Source: JAEUIE01 sp047602475 | GTDB lineage: Bacteria; Planctomycetota; Planctomycetia; Gemmatales; HRBIN36 | Direction: 5' to 3' | Length of the DNA stretch: 64,000 bases | Assembly (NCBI GenBank): GCA_047602475.1 | Contig: JASGHE010000002.1 | Location: forward strand, 1,178,001-1,242,000 | Part shown: positions 44,045 through 53,743 of the stretch, piece after piece | Numbering within the stretch: position 1 is the first letter of the stretch | Layout: every line of letters starts with the position of its first letter | Made by a program: the position numbers and the translations under genes | Notes under the pieces: model-generated | The model's input: only the letters and a program-made list of their open reading frames with translations | Databases searched by the model: none | Told to the model about the DNA's origin: nothing

Positions 44045-44137
44045 TAGGGCACGCTGTGCGTGCCTCCCAACGACATGACGTTTATCAATGATTGCAACAC
44101 CGTTAAGCGATTGAGCGGCATGCACAGCATGCCCTAC
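44044..44137. repeat. Palindrome with compensating changes
   Basis: Left arm GTAGGGCACGCTGTGCGTGC, right arm (complement) GTAGGGCATGCTGTGCATGC. The arms differ only by paired C/T and G/A changes, so each arm also keeps its own small hairpin (GCACGC/GCGTGC, GCATGC). It starts in the stop codon of the fur-like gene. Confidence 0.7.
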
Positions 44138-44253
44138 CGGACAATGAACATCCCATGAGACCCGTCGCTTTGGCCTTGTTCTCATCCCACACTTCTTTAG
44201 TCTGAAAGCTACGAACCTCTCCTCAATTAGAAGAGAGAAGAAGAGGATTATTG

Positions 44254-45270
44254 ATGAGCATCATCACCCCCGCCCCCAGTACCGGCGATGTCGCAGCAGT
44301 GGAACAACTCCGCAATGCCTATCAGCGACTTCGTACCGAAGTGGGCAAGGTCATCGTCGGCCAGGATGAAGTGGTCGAGCAGGTGCTGCTGGCCGTCTTC
44401 TGCCGTGGCCATGCGGTGCTGGTCGGCGTGCCGGGCTTGGCGAAGACGCTGCTCGTCAGCACGCTCGCCCAGGTGCTTGATCTCCAGTTCAAACGCATCC
44501 AGTTCACTCCTGATCTGATGCCCAGCGATATCACCGGCACCGAAGTTATCCAGGACGACCAGGCCACCCGGCAGCGTGTCTTCAAGTTCCTGCCTGGCCC
44601 GCTCTTCACAAATCTCGTCCTTGCTGATGAAATCAATCGTACGCCGCCCAAGACCCAGGCTGCCTTGCTCGAAGCCATGCAGGAACGTAAGGTCTCGATC
44701 GGCGGGCAGGATCACCAGCTCCCCAACCCCTTCTTCGTGCTGGCTACCCAGAACCCCATCGAACAGGAAGGTACCTACCCGCTGCCAGAAGCCCAGTTGG
44801 ATCGTTTCCTCTTCATGATTCAGGTAGGCTATCCGTCCGGTGATGAAGAAGAAAAGATCATGCGGCAAGGAACTGCGGAACACAGTCCGAAGATCGACAA
44901 GGTCTTGAAGGCTGAAGAGATCATCACCCTGCAGAACCTTGTCCGCCGTGTGCCTGTCTCTGATCATGTCTTCCAGTATGCCAAGAAGCTGGTGCGTATG
45001 ACCCGACCCGGCACTCCTGACGCTGCCGACTTTGCCAACAAATGGCTGCTGTGGGGCGCCGGCCCCCGTGCCAGCATGAACCTTATCCTTGCTGCCAAAG
45101 CGAGGGCGATCCTGCGTGGCCAGTTCCACGTTTCTCCTGAAGATGTTGCCGCCATGGCCGGCCCCATCCTTCGCCATCGTCTCGTTCCCAACTTCGCTGC
45201 TCAAAGCGAGAGCATCACGACTGATGTGATCGTGAAGAAACTCCTCGAGGCGGTACCCAAACTCGGCTAA
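44254..45270 (+). CDS. MoxR-family AAA+ ATPase
   Basis: 338 residues from the ATG at 44254 (a TTG one codon earlier is also open). Walker A GVPGLAKT (58-65), Walker B LVLADEINRTPPKTQAALLE, sensor LATQNPIEQEGTYPLPEAQL, then DRFLFMIQVGYP. The C-terminal lid ends HRLVPNFAAQSESI. MoxR ATPases act as chaperones for VWA-protein complexes, and here it heads a DUF58-VWA operon. Confidence 0.92.
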   Translation: MSIITPAPSTGDVAAVEQLRNAYQRLRTEVGKVIVGQDEVVEQVLLAVFCRGHAVLVGVPGLAKTLLVSTLAQVLDLQFKRIQFTPDLMPSDITGTEVIQDDQATRQRVFKFLPGPLFTNLVLADEINRTPPKTQAALLEAMQERKVSIGGQDHQLPNPFFVLATQNPIEQEGTYPLPEAQLDRFLFMIQVGYPSGDEEEKIMRQGTAEHSPKIDKVLKAEEIITLQNLVRRVPVSDHVFQYAKKLVRMTRPGTPDAADFANKWLLWGAGPRASMNLILAAKARAILRGQFHVSPEDVAAMAGPILRHRLVPNFAAQSESITTDVIVKKLLEAVPKLG

Positions 45271-45302
45271 TTCGTCTCTTCGTTCCTCCTGACTTCTACT
45301 CC

Positions 45303-46193
45303 ATGCCCCTGACCCTGCCCGCCGATGCTGTTGCCCGTGCCGAAGCCCTGGGAATCCAGGCTCGGGCCATCGTCGAAGGGCTTCGCATTGGCGATCATCG
45401 CAGCCCTTATCGGGGCTTCTCAGTCGAGTTTGTACAACACCGAGAATATGTGCCTGGCGACGATCTCCGCCATATCGACTGGAAAGTCTATGGCCGTAAC
45501 GAACGCTACACCATCAAGCAGTATCAGCAGGAAACGAACTTCGTCGGTCGGCTCGTCGTCGATGTCAGCAAGTCGATGGAGTATGGCGAGGGTGCACAGA
45601 ACAAACTCGCCTACGCCAAGTTGCTCGCTGCCACGCTGTCCTATGTGATCATCAACCAGGGCGATGCCTGCAGCCTCGATCTCTTTGATGCATTGTGGCG
45701 ACAACGCATTCCACCGAGCAGTCAGCCTGCTCAGATTCGTTCCATCCTGCTCGCTCTGGAAGCAGTCGAACCGGCTGACAAGACAACTCTGGCGCCGTTA
45801 TTGCACGAACTGGCAGACAGCACCAAACGTCGTGGACTGTTCTTCCTGATCTCCGACTGCTTCGATGACCCTGCCGCTTTGCTTCAATCACTGCAACATC
45901 TTCGCTATCAGGGCCACGAGGTAACCTTGCTGCACGTGCTGCATCCCGATGAGATGGCGTTCCCGTTCGAGGGGCACATCCGTTTCGATGCGCTCGAAGA
46001 TACAACCCGATATCTGACTCGACCCCATCTGTTGCGATCTGCCTACCGCCGTGCCTTCCAGGCCTTTCAGGAAGAACTGCGACGAGGATGCGAAACCCAG
46101 CAGGTCGATTATGTGTTAGCAGATACAAGCCAACCTCTTGCCAACCTGGTTGCTCAATGGCTCTCCCGCCGTCTCCGAATGAGGAGGATGTAG
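45303..46193 (+). CDS. DUF58 protein of the MoxR-VWA cluster
   Basis: 296 residues. The DUF58 signature EYVPGDDLRHIDWKVYGR is near residue 50, followed by a von Willebrand-like fold (LVVDVSKSMEYGEG with a DxSxS metal site, and FFLISDCFDDPAALL). It starts 32 bases after moxR. DUF58 proteins are the usual partner of MoxR and BatA/VWA proteins at the membrane; substrate unknown. Confidence 0.9.
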   Translation: MPLTLPADAVARAEALGIQARAIVEGLRIGDHRSPYRGFSVEFVQHREYVPGDDLRHIDWKVYGRNERYTIKQYQQETNFVGRLVVDVSKSMEYGEGAQNKLAYAKLLAATLSYVIINQGDACSLDLFDALWRQRIPPSSQPAQIRSILLALEAVEPADKTTLAPLLHELADSTKRRGLFFLISDCFDDPAALLQSLQHLRYQGHEVTLLHVLHPDEMAFPFEGHIRFDALEDTTRYLTRPHLLRSAYRRAFQAFQEELRRGCETQQVDYVLADTSQPLANLVAQWLSRRLRMRRM

Positions 46194-46208
46194 AATATGT
46201 CCTTCCAA

Positions 46209-46357
46209 TGCAGGGTGGGTCGAGCGCTGAAGTATCCCGTAACAGGTTCTCTTGCGAATCCAAGCGAGCCCCACCGATCACTCAGTGCGAGGTGCGTCTC
46301 GCTGGGTTTCGCACGACGACATACGATTGCACCTGGCTCGCTCGACAGCACCCTACG
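46209..46357. repeat. Imperfect inverted repeat between DUF58 and VWA genes
   Basis: Ends GCAGGGTGGGTCGAGCG (46210-46226) and CGCTCGACAGCACCCTACGT (46338-46357), about 110 bases apart, resembling the ends of a small non-coding insertion. Confidence 0.55.
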
Positions 46358-46377
46358 TACAGGGAGGATGAAGTAGC

Positions 46378-48600
46378 ATGTCCTTTCTGTCTCCAGCCTG
46401 GCTTACTACAGCGTTCATTGGTCTGGCGGCGATCTCGCTTCCCATCATCATTCACTACCTCTTCCGCAGTCGGTACCGCGTCGTCCCTTGGGCTGCGATG
46501 CAGTTCCTCAAGAAGAGTCTGGAAGAGACGACTCGCCGCATTCAGTTTCGTGAACTGCTGCTGCTGCTCATGCGAATCGCTCTGTTGCTGCTCTTAGCTT
46601 TCGCCCTGATGCGGCCCTCCAGCAAACAGAAGCAGGGCGATACCAATTCCCCAGTCGATGCGGTCTTCATCATCGATACCTCCGCCTCGATGGCTATCAC
46701 TGAGAATGGTGGTACCCGGCTCGAGCAGGCCAAACAGGCGGCGATGAAGATACTCGATTCGCTGCCCAGTCAATCGACCATGCACATCCTGCAAACGGGC
46801 CAGCATGTCATCGACCTTGGCCCCGCCTCGCCAACCAATCGTGATCAGGCGCGCTTCGTCATTGAAAAGATGGAACAGAGTAACGAAGCGGTTCACTTGT
46901 TACCCGCACTGCAACAGGCTGCGGAAGTGTTGGGCCGTGGTGCGCTCGCCAATAAAGAAGTCTATCTCTTCAGCGACATGCAGCGCAGCGACTGGAACCT
47001 TGATAGTGCTGATCTGCAAAACTCCTGGGCGACGCTGCAACAATTGGGCGAAGTCATCCTCGTGCAGACGCAGCACGACGCCCAGCCTGCCAACGCTGCC
47101 CTCGTCAACCTTCGGCCTCAGGTGTCGTTGCCTTTGCCCGGGGAACGGGTGCCGTTCCTGGTCGAAGTACGAAACACCAGTAACACCACTCTGCAAGGCC
47201 TGACCGTCACCCTTCGTGGCAGCGATGCCGAGCGTGACAGCGATACCCAGGCGGTCCCACCGCTGAAACCTGGCGAGACTGCACCTCTCACACTCACCAC
47301 CCGGCTTGATAAGCGTGGCAAGAACGTGGTCACCGCCGAACTACAAGGCGATCAGTTAGCCATCGACAATCGTCTCGATGCCATCGTCGAAACCCGTGAT
47401 CGGTTGAATGTGCTCATTATCGATGGGCAACCGAACGATGCTGATCCGGCTCTGTCAGCGAGTTTCTATCTGGCCCATGCTTTGCGTTCCAGCCGGGGAC
47501 AGAGTCTGCTCGAAGCGACCCAGGCCGTGGAATTGAATGTTGTCTCAGCCAGCGACGCCTACCCGGCTCAACTGGCCGATGTGCAAGCCTGCTTTCTCGT
47601 CGGACTCGGCACCGGCCCCACGAGCAAGCTTTCCAACGAGTTCGTCGATCGCCTGGCCACCTTTGTTCAGAACGGCGGTGGCCTGGTCGTCTTCGCCGGT
47701 GGCACCCTCACCGAAATGGGGCTGGATCGCCTGGCCACTTCTCCCGGCAACACCAAAGGTGCAAGCCTGTTGCCCGCCAACTGGGGGGCACCCCTTGCAG
47801 CGCTCCCCTCCGCACCGCTGACCTTCGACATCAACTCGATCCCCACCGGGTCGTTCCTCAGCATCTTCCGGCATCCGCCCCTTGATCGGTTAGGCCAGAC
47901 CGAGACCACCCAGGGCAGGGCACTCACCCAGATTCAGAACGATGCCCTCGTCACCCTCCGCTTTAGTAACGGTGAACCTGCCATGGTTCATCGCACGGAA
48001 GGCATTGGCTGCGTCATCATGCTGGCTCTCCATGGCGACTTGCGAGGCACCGACGCTCCGCTCCGTCCCGGTTACCTGCCCTGGATTCAAGCGATGATTG
48101 GTCAGATGTTCTCTCAGCAGGCCGGGAAGAAGAACATCGTTGCCGGGGATGTCTACTCATGGTCGCCGCCGGTTGATATGGCACAACAGCGTTTCAGTTT
48201 GCTGGCGCCCAGCAACGCCACTCCTGTGCAGCTTGGCACTCCTGCGATCCAACAACAGCGTCTCCGCCTGACGACTTCAGCCACTAATAAGGCGGGCATC
48301 TACCGCATTTTTCCTGAAGGCACTCAAGCCGAAGAAACAGGCCAGGACGCCGGTCATGTAGACTTCTTCGCAGTCGTTTCTGACCCAACGGAGACTGTCA
48401 ACCTGTCTACGCTTTCTGCTGATGAACTCGTCGAGCGCTTCAGCCAAAAGCCCGTCTATCTTTCCAGCGAATTACTGGCGAGTGAAGGTTTGGACCGTTC
48501 GAGAGTACAACATGAATGGACTCCCCGCCTATTCTGGTTTCTGCTGCTACTCTGTATTGGTGAGCTGATTTTCGGGTGGTACTGTAACCGCGAGGTCTGA
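46378..48600 (+). CDS. Membrane protein with BatA N-terminus and VWA domain
   Basis: 740 residues. N-terminal aerotolerance (BatA) segment FLSPAWLTTAFIGLAAISLP ... YRVVPWAAMQFL, two N-terminal helices, then a VWA domain from about 90 with MIDAS motif FIIDTSASMA (Asp100). A glutamine-amidotransferase-like fold lies mid-chain (CFLVGLGTGPTSKLSNEF, GGGLVVFAGGTLTEM). A last helix (FWFLLLLCIGELIFGWY) anchors the C-terminus, so the bulk is periplasmic. It is the third gene of the MoxR/DUF58 operon, with a 184-base repeat-bearing gap before it. Frame intact. Confidence 0.87.
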   Translation: MSFLSPAWLTTAFIGLAAISLPIIIHYLFRSRYRVVPWAAMQFLKKSLEETTRRIQFRELLLLLMRIALLLLLAFALMRPSSKQKQGDTNSPVDAVFIIDTSASMAITENGGTRLEQAKQAAMKILDSLPSQSTMHILQTGQHVIDLGPASPTNRDQARFVIEKMEQSNEAVHLLPALQQAAEVLGRGALANKEVYLFSDMQRSDWNLDSADLQNSWATLQQLGEVILVQTQHDAQPANAALVNLRPQVSLPLPGERVPFLVEVRNTSNTTLQGLTVTLRGSDAERDSDTQAVPPLKPGETAPLTLTTRLDKRGKNVVTAELQGDQLAIDNRLDAIVETRDRLNVLIIDGQPNDADPALSASFYLAHALRSSRGQSLLEATQAVELNVVSASDAYPAQLADVQACFLVGLGTGPTSKLSNEFVDRLATFVQNGGGLVVFAGGTLTEMGLDRLATSPGNTKGASLLPANWGAPLAALPSAPLTFDINSIPTGSFLSIFRHPPLDRLGQTETTQGRALTQIQNDALVTLRFSNGEPAMVHRTEGIGCVIMLALHGDLRGTDAPLRPGYLPWIQAMIGQMFSQQAGKKNIVAGDVYSWSPPVDMAQQRFSLLAPSNATPVQLGTPAIQQQRLRLTTSATNKAGIYRIFPEGTQAEETGQDAGHVDFFAVVSDPTETVNLSTLSADELVERFSQKPVYLSSELLASEGLDRSRVQHEWTPRLFWFLLLLCIGELIFGWYCNREV

Positions 48601-48611
48601 GTTAGCACGAT

Positions 48612-50014
48612 CTACGGTACGCCGGCATTCTTGGCCGCTACGGGGTCGATTTCCTGCAGGCTCATGGCGGCAAAGGATCTGACTACCGGGTCTTCGTCCT
48701 TGAGAGCGTTAATGAGAGGCTGAACCGCATCACGACTTTCAGAACCTGCGGAACCGAGAGCCTCAGCGGCACGTCGGCGGACAGTTACCTGCGGATCTCT
48801 CAAGGCTCCGATCAACAGATTGATCGCCCGGGGGCCAAGGTGGCTCATCGCAATGGCCGCTTCGTGACTGACGTAATCATCCTTGTCGCGCAGGGCATTG
48901 TTGAGCGCAGCGAGCACATCTTCGGAAGGCTTACCTGCATACCTTAGGGCTCGGGAAGCATCCATACGCACCCCAGCGTGTTCATCCTGTAGGGCTGAGG
49001 TGAATGCTTTCACCGCTGCATCATCACTCGGATTGATCTGCCACAGTGCGATGGCGGCGGCGAGCTTGACTTGACTATCCTTGTTGGCCAGAAGCCCTTT
49101 CAGCGACTCGACGGCTGGTGTAGCTGCACCCTTCATTTGGCTGAGGGCACTGATAGCGCCCAACTGCACCAAACGATCCTTGGATTGAAGCGAGGCAATC
49201 AGTACAGGTAGTGCGACATCAGCCTGTCGATCAATGCGCAAAGCGCCTGGGCCGCATGACTGCGAAGGGCTTCGTTCTTGTCTTTCAATAAGCTGGTCAA
49301 CGCCGGCACTGCTGCGATGGCTTTCGTTCCCAGGTGTCCCAACGTCAGTGCTGCTCCCATCCGTAACGGATCGTCATTTCTCTGAAGCACATCGATCAGC
49401 GGCGAGATGGCAGGGTCGCCGATCATGGCCAGCGTGACCGTTGCCTCTACCCTGACGGCGGCGTTAGCATCTTTGAACACAGCGATCAAAGGTTGAATCG
49501 CCTCACGAGCCACCGGGCCATATAGACCAATGGCTGCTACCGCATCTCCGCGAACGCGGCTGTTGGGGCTTTTGAGTTCGTTCATCCATTCGTACAGGTT
49601 CTTGCCGTTCACTTTATCTTCGGGTGATTTCGGTGGGCCGGAGGGAGTTTGCGGCACATAGTTGAGGTTCCCGTTGTATGTCGTTGAAGAGGAAGTCTGA
49701 TCGGGGAGATAGTTGTAAGTGGGGAAGTAGTAGAACGGCGCCACCGGAGTTATTGGATAAGGGCAATAGCCAAAGCAGCCATAGTGGGGATGGGGCTGAG
49801 GATAGAGCGGGCCGGGGCAGTAGCCGAAACAACCATAGTACGATGGCCGGGTATTAGGTCGAAGAGGCCCGTTGCAGTAGCCGAAGCAGCCATAGTGGGG
49901 TTGGTAGGAAGGGTGCAGTGCGGTTCGTGCCTGAGCAAAGCTATCTTGGGGAGCAGCCAGCACAACTGCCAGCGAGAACAGGGTGATGAGCATGTATGTA
50001 AGGTTGCGTGTCAT
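48612..50014 (-). CDS. Exported HEAT-repeat protein, frameshifted
   Basis: About 467 residues. The start at 50014 (MTRNLTYMLITLFSLAVVLA) gives a signal peptide ending after SFA. Then come three copies of a Tyr-Gly-Cys-Phe-Gly-Tyr-Cys motif (residues about 40-85) in a Pro-rich stretch, a linker, and eight or more HEAT repeats from about residue 140 (RGDAVAAIGLYGPVAREAIQ, VRRRAAEALGSAGSESRDAV). The frame breaks near 49236 at GCGCTTTGCGC, where one T seems lost, and continues to 48612 (... EIDPVAAKNAGVP). HEAT solenoids bind proteins; the Cys-rich motif may form disulfides in the periplasm. Convergent with the VWA gene. Confidence 0.75.
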
Positions 50015-50177
50015 GGTGGAAGTTTCCAAAGAAGGCCGGTCAAAGGAAAATTGCATCGAGTGAAGTCGAGTTCATCATAGCATGCTAATAGTGGATCGAA
50101 GAAGTGAAAAATGATGCCACCCGGTCCTGACTCTGTTACAGTAACATCGCATCGACTAAGACTCAGAGGTTCGGCAT

Positions 50178-51200
50178 ATGGTTCGTGTAGGCATCGTGGG
50201 CGTCGGTTTTATGGGCATGATTCACTACCTGGCCTACCAGAAGGTTCCGGGCGTGAAGGTGGCCGCCATTTGTGAATCAGATGACAAGAAACGGGCAGGG
50301 GATTGGACCAGCGTTCAGGGCAACTTCGGGCCTCGCGGCTCCATGATGGATATGACAGGCATCAAACTCTACGCCGCGTATCAGCAGTTACTGGCGGACA
50401 AGGACATTGATCTGGTCGACATCTGCCTGCCCACCGAGATGCATGCGAGTTGGACGCAGCAAGCCTTCGCCGCGGGGAAGCACGTCTTCGTCGAAAAGCC
50501 CATCGCCTTGACAACTGCTGAAGCGGATGCATCGCTGAAGGCGGCAGCGAAGGCTGGGAAGCATTTGTTCGTGGGCCAAGTGTTGCCCTTCTTCCCCGAG
50601 TTTCAGTATGCCCTCGACTATGTGCGCAGCGGGGCAGGCGGAAAGCTGCAAGCTGCTCATCTCCGTCGGCTCATCTGCAAACCCACCTGGCGCAAGGGGC
50701 CTCAGGCTGATGGCCCAGCAGTTGATTTACACATTCACGACAATCATTTCGTTTGTCTGCTCCAGGGAACTCCCCATGCGGTAAGGTGCCAGGGTGTGGT
50801 GGATGGCGATGGCGTGGTTCAGCACGTAGAGACACAATATCTCTACCAGAAGGGCAGTTCCTGCATCACCGCAGCCAGCGGGGCGCTCTACCAGAGCGGC
50901 TGGGGTTTTTCGCATGGCTACACCCTGCTGATGGAGAAAGCCACGCTGGCGTTCGATTCGCTTGGCGTGCCTCTGACATTACTTACCGCTGATGGCAAAT
51001 CGGAGAAGGTTATGCTGCCTGGTTCCGGTGACCCGGTCGATGCATTCGTTAGCGAGATGCGGGAAGTGGTGCAGTCGATTGAACGTAACAAACCTTCACC
51101 CATACTTGATGGTAAGTTGGGAAGGGATGCGCTAGCCATCAGTCTCAGCGAAGAAGAAGCAGTGAAAACGGGACGGGAAGTTATCATTCCTGCTCAGTAG
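50178..51200 (+). CDS. Gfo/Idh/MocA-family oxidoreductase
   Basis: 340 residues. NAD(P)-binding Rossmann start VRVGIVGVGFMGMIHYLAYQ, then the conserved HVFVEKPIALT (EKP motif, near residue 108), and a C-terminal substrate domain with GPAVDLHIHDNHFV. Such enzymes oxidise or reduce sugars and cyclitols; the substrate is unknown. It is the first gene of a tight operon with leuB-like, TIM-barrel and VOC genes (gaps 35, 24 and 3 bases). Confidence 0.85.
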   Translation: MVRVGIVGVGFMGMIHYLAYQKVPGVKVAAICESDDKKRAGDWTSVQGNFGPRGSMMDMTGIKLYAAYQQLLADKDIDLVDICLPTEMHASWTQQAFAAGKHVFVEKPIALTTAEADASLKAAAKAGKHLFVGQVLPFFPEFQYALDYVRSGAGGKLQAAHLRRLICKPTWRKGPQADGPAVDLHIHDNHFVCLLQGTPHAVRCQGVVDGDGVVQHVETQYLYQKGSSCITAASGALYQSGWGFSHGYTLLMEKATLAFDSLGVPLTLLTADGKSEKVMLPGSGDPVDAFVSEMREVVQSIERNKPSPILDGKLGRDALAISLSEEEAVKTGREVIIPAQ

Positions 51201-51235
51201 AATCACTTTTGATCCACCACCAAGAGAAGTCATCC

Positions 51236-52304
51236 ATGCAAGCACATCTGGTCGTATTGCCCGGCGATGGAATTGGCCCCGAAGTGACTGCTTGCGCGGT
51301 TGAGGTCTTGCAAGCCGTGGCCAAGCGGTTTGGGCATACCTTCAGTATGGAACATCAACTGGTCGGAGGAGCGTCGATTGATGCTCATGGCACAGCCCTT
51401 ACGGAAGATACCCTCAAGACGTGTCAAAAGAGTAGGCGCTGTCTTGCTGGGTGCAGTCGGCGGCCCGAAGTGGGATGATCCCAAGGCCAAGGTCAGGCCC
51501 GAACAGGGACTATTGGCTCTCCGCAAGGGGCTGGGGGTATTCGCCAATCTGCGGCCAGTCAAGGTTCACCCGTCCCTTGTCGATGCTTCACCGCTGAAGC
51601 CTTCGATCCTAAAAGGTGTTGATCTGCTGGTAATGCGTGAACTCACCGGTGGACTCTACTTTGCCACGCCGCGCTTTCGAGAGAAAACGGCTGCGGGCTA
51701 CGAACGGGCCGTCGATACTCTCGAATACGCTGACTTCGAAGTGGAACGGGTTGTCGATCTTGCGTTCCGGCTGGCCCAGGGCCGTCGCAAGAAAGTCACC
51801 TCGGTCGATAAAGCCAATGTGCTTGATTCGTCACGTCTCTGGCGGCAGGTCGCTACCCAGGTCGGGCAGAAGTATCCTGACGTTCAACTGGAACACATAC
51901 TCGTCGATACCGCAGCCATGCGGCTTGTCGCTGCCCCAAGCAGCTTTGATGTGATGGTCACCGAGAATATGTTTGGCGACATTCTCACCGATGAAGCCTC
52001 GGTGCTTGCCGGTTCCATGGGTATGTTACCATCTGCTTCCATCGGTAAAAGCGGTCCAGGGCTCTATGAGCCGATTCATGGTTCCGCTCCTGATATCGCC
52101 GGCAAAGGCATCGCCAACCCGGTCGGCACCATCCTCTCGGCGGCGTTACTGCTTCGCTATTCTCTACAGCTTGAAGAGGAAGCCCGTGCCATTGAGCATG
52201 CCGTCGATCAGGTGATTACTGCCGGGCATCGATCCAAAGATTTGGGCGGATCGCTGACGACAAGTGAGGTATCTCGTGCTATCTTGGATTGTCTTGTCAG
52301 ATAA
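51236..52304 (+). CDS. leuB: 3-Isopropylmalate dehydrogenase, frameshifted
   Basis: About 356 residues. Beta-decarboxylating dehydrogenase of leucine synthesis. It starts MQAHLVVLPGDGIGPEVTAC at 51236. The frame breaks near 51432 (AAAAGAGTAGGCG, one base missing) and continues as AVLLGAVGGPKWDDP, RPEQGLLALRKGL, MRELTGGLYFATPRF, VDTAAMRLVAAPSSFDVMVT and the LeuB-type ending GLYEPIHGSAPDIAGKGIAN. The Arg and Asp residues that bind malate and Mg appear intact. Its operon partners are sugar-type enzymes rather than leu genes, so the true substrate deserves care. Confidence 0.85.
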
Positions 52305-52328
52305 AGACTACACCTTGATGCGACTTCG

Positions 52329-53186
52329 ATGAAGCTTGGATACAACACCAACGGTTTTGCGCACCATCGTCTCGTAGACGCCATCCATGTGCTGGGCGAT
52401 CTGGGGTACCAGTCGGTCGCTATTACACTCGACGTGAATTCGCTTCCACCTTTCGCCGCTGATCCGTTTCCCCATCTCGATGAAGTGCGAAGGTTGCTCG
52501 ACTCGTACCAGATGAGTTGCGTGATCGAAACGGGTGCGAGGTATTTGCTGAATCGATATCACAAGCATCAACCAACATTGCTCGATCCTGATGGATCCGC
52601 TCGCAGCCGCCGGGTGGGAATGTTGCAGCGGGCCATCGAGTATGCTCATCACTTGAATGCTGAGTGCGTCAGTTTCTGGTCGGGTTCCCCAATGATAAAT
52701 GAGCCTGGCAATGTTACCTGGCAGCGGCTGGTCGATGGCTGTCGATGGCTCAGTGATCACGCGGCCCGCAAACAGGTACGACTGGCGTTTGAGCCGGAAC
52801 CCGGCATGCTCGTGGCGACGATGAACGACTTCGCCAGGCTGCACGGCAATGTCAATCATCCCCAGTTCGGCCTTACGCTCGATCTGGGACATCTTCACTG
52901 CATGGGTGAAGGACCTATTCCTGACATCATCAAGCGATGGAGTCATGTGTTGTGGAACATCCACCTGGAAGACATGCGGCACGGAGTACATGACCATTTG
53001 ATGTTTGGCGAAGGCGAGATGGAATTCACCAGCATCGCCGCGGCGCTTCATGAAGTGGGTTATGAAGGTGGCGTGCATGTTGAATTGAGCAGACACAGTT
53101 ATGATGCAGTCAACGTCGCTGGCGCTGCCTATCAGTTTTTGGTTGAGCACGGGTTCAGCGCCCGTGAAGAAGCTGCTTTGGTATAA
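52329..53186 (+). CDS. Sugar-phosphate isomerase/epimerase-like TIM-barrel protein
   Basis: 285 residues of the xylose-isomerase-like AP-endonuclease 2 family: MKLGYNTNGFAHHRLVDAIH at the start, YQSVAITLDV, VSFWSGSPMINEP, LAFEPEPGMLVATM (metal Glu), GLTLDLGHLHCMGEG (metal Asp/His), VLWNIHLEDM and GYEGGVHVELSRHSYDA. The metal-binding set Glu-Asp-His-Glu looks complete. Third gene of the operon. Substrate unknown; alternatives are inositol- or ketose-type epimerases. Confidence 0.8.
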   Translation: MKLGYNTNGFAHHRLVDAIHVLGDLGYQSVAITLDVNSLPPFAADPFPHLDEVRRLLDSYQMSCVIETGARYLLNRYHKHQPTLLDPDGSARSRRVGMLQRAIEYAHHLNAECVSFWSGSPMINEPGNVTWQRLVDGCRWLSDHAARKQVRLAFEPEPGMLVATMNDFARLHGNVNHPQFGLTLDLGHLHCMGEGPIPDIIKRWSHVLWNIHLEDMRHGVHDHLMFGEGEMEFTSIAAALHEVGYEGGVHVELSRHSYDAVNVAGAAYQFLVEHGFSAREEAALV

Positions 53187-53189
53187 GCG

Positions 53190-53561
53190 ATGAACGTGCT
53201 GCAGACTATCCCCGTCTTTCGCATCTTCGATCTGGCCAAGGCCAAAGAGTTCTACGTCGACTTTCTTGGGTTCCAGATCGATTGGGAGCATCGTTTCGAG
53301 GGTGTTGCCCCGGTCTACATGCAGATTAGCAGAGCAGGGTGCGTTCTCCATCTGACGGAACACTACGGTGACGCCTGCCCCGGCTCGCTGGCCTATGTTC
53401 GCATGACCGGCATCAAAGCGTTCCATGCTGAACTGATCGGCAAACAGTATGGCTACCTGCGGCCAGGCCTGGAAACCGCTCCGTGGGGAGCGATCACGAT
53501 GGAACTCATCGATCCGTTCGGCAATCATCTACGTTGTGCGGAAGATTTGCCGGGGAAGTAG
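53190..53561 (+). CDS. VOC-family (glyoxalase/bleomycin-resistance fold) protein
   Basis: 123 residues. One pair of beta-alpha-beta-beta-beta modules: IPVFRIFDLAKAKEFYVDFL, GFQIDWEHRFEG, VLHLTEHYGD and a second half ending AITMELIDPFGNHLRCAE. Candidate metal residues are His in LHLTEH and Glu in MELIDP. It follows the TIM-barrel gene by 3 bases and ends the operon; a repeat comes next. It could be a dioxygenase, isomerase or binding protein. Confidence 0.82.
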   Translation: MNVLQTIPVFRIFDLAKAKEFYVDFLGFQIDWEHRFEGVAPVYMQISRAGCVLHLTEHYGDACPGSLAYVRMTGIKAFHAELIGKQYGYLRPGLETAPWGAITMELIDPFGNHLRCAEDLPGK

Positions 53562-53566
53562 TTTCG

Positions 53567-53665
53567 GTTCCTCCCCTTTCCAAGGGGAGGTTAGGTGGGG
53601 TATACACTAGATTTGACTCCTCATGATTCGACCCCCTCTAACTCCACCTTGGAATGGGGGAGAAC
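53567..53665. repeat. CCCCTTACCAAGGGG palindromic repeat, copy 5 (divergent)
   Basis: CCTCCCCTTTCCAAGGGGAGG, GTTAGGTGGGG, a longer spacer, then ACCCCCTCTAACTCCACC and TTGGAATGGGGGAG. It is the most diverged of the five copies. Confidence 0.8.
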
Positions 53666-53743
53666 CAGGTTGCTTGCGATTGTGGAAAATTTGCAGAATT
53701 GATACAGTTCAGCCGTTAAATCATCATGCAGGCAAGGATGCAC

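Noticed and set aside
43490..44185. N-terminal extension of the GNAT reading frame
   Set aside because: It is antisense to the fur-like gene; the GNAT fold starts at 43486.
46378..48600. Reading the VWA protein as part of a defence system
   Set aside because: The MoxR, DUF58 and BatA/VWA order matches the ordinary housekeeping cluster and no nuclease or other effector is nearby.
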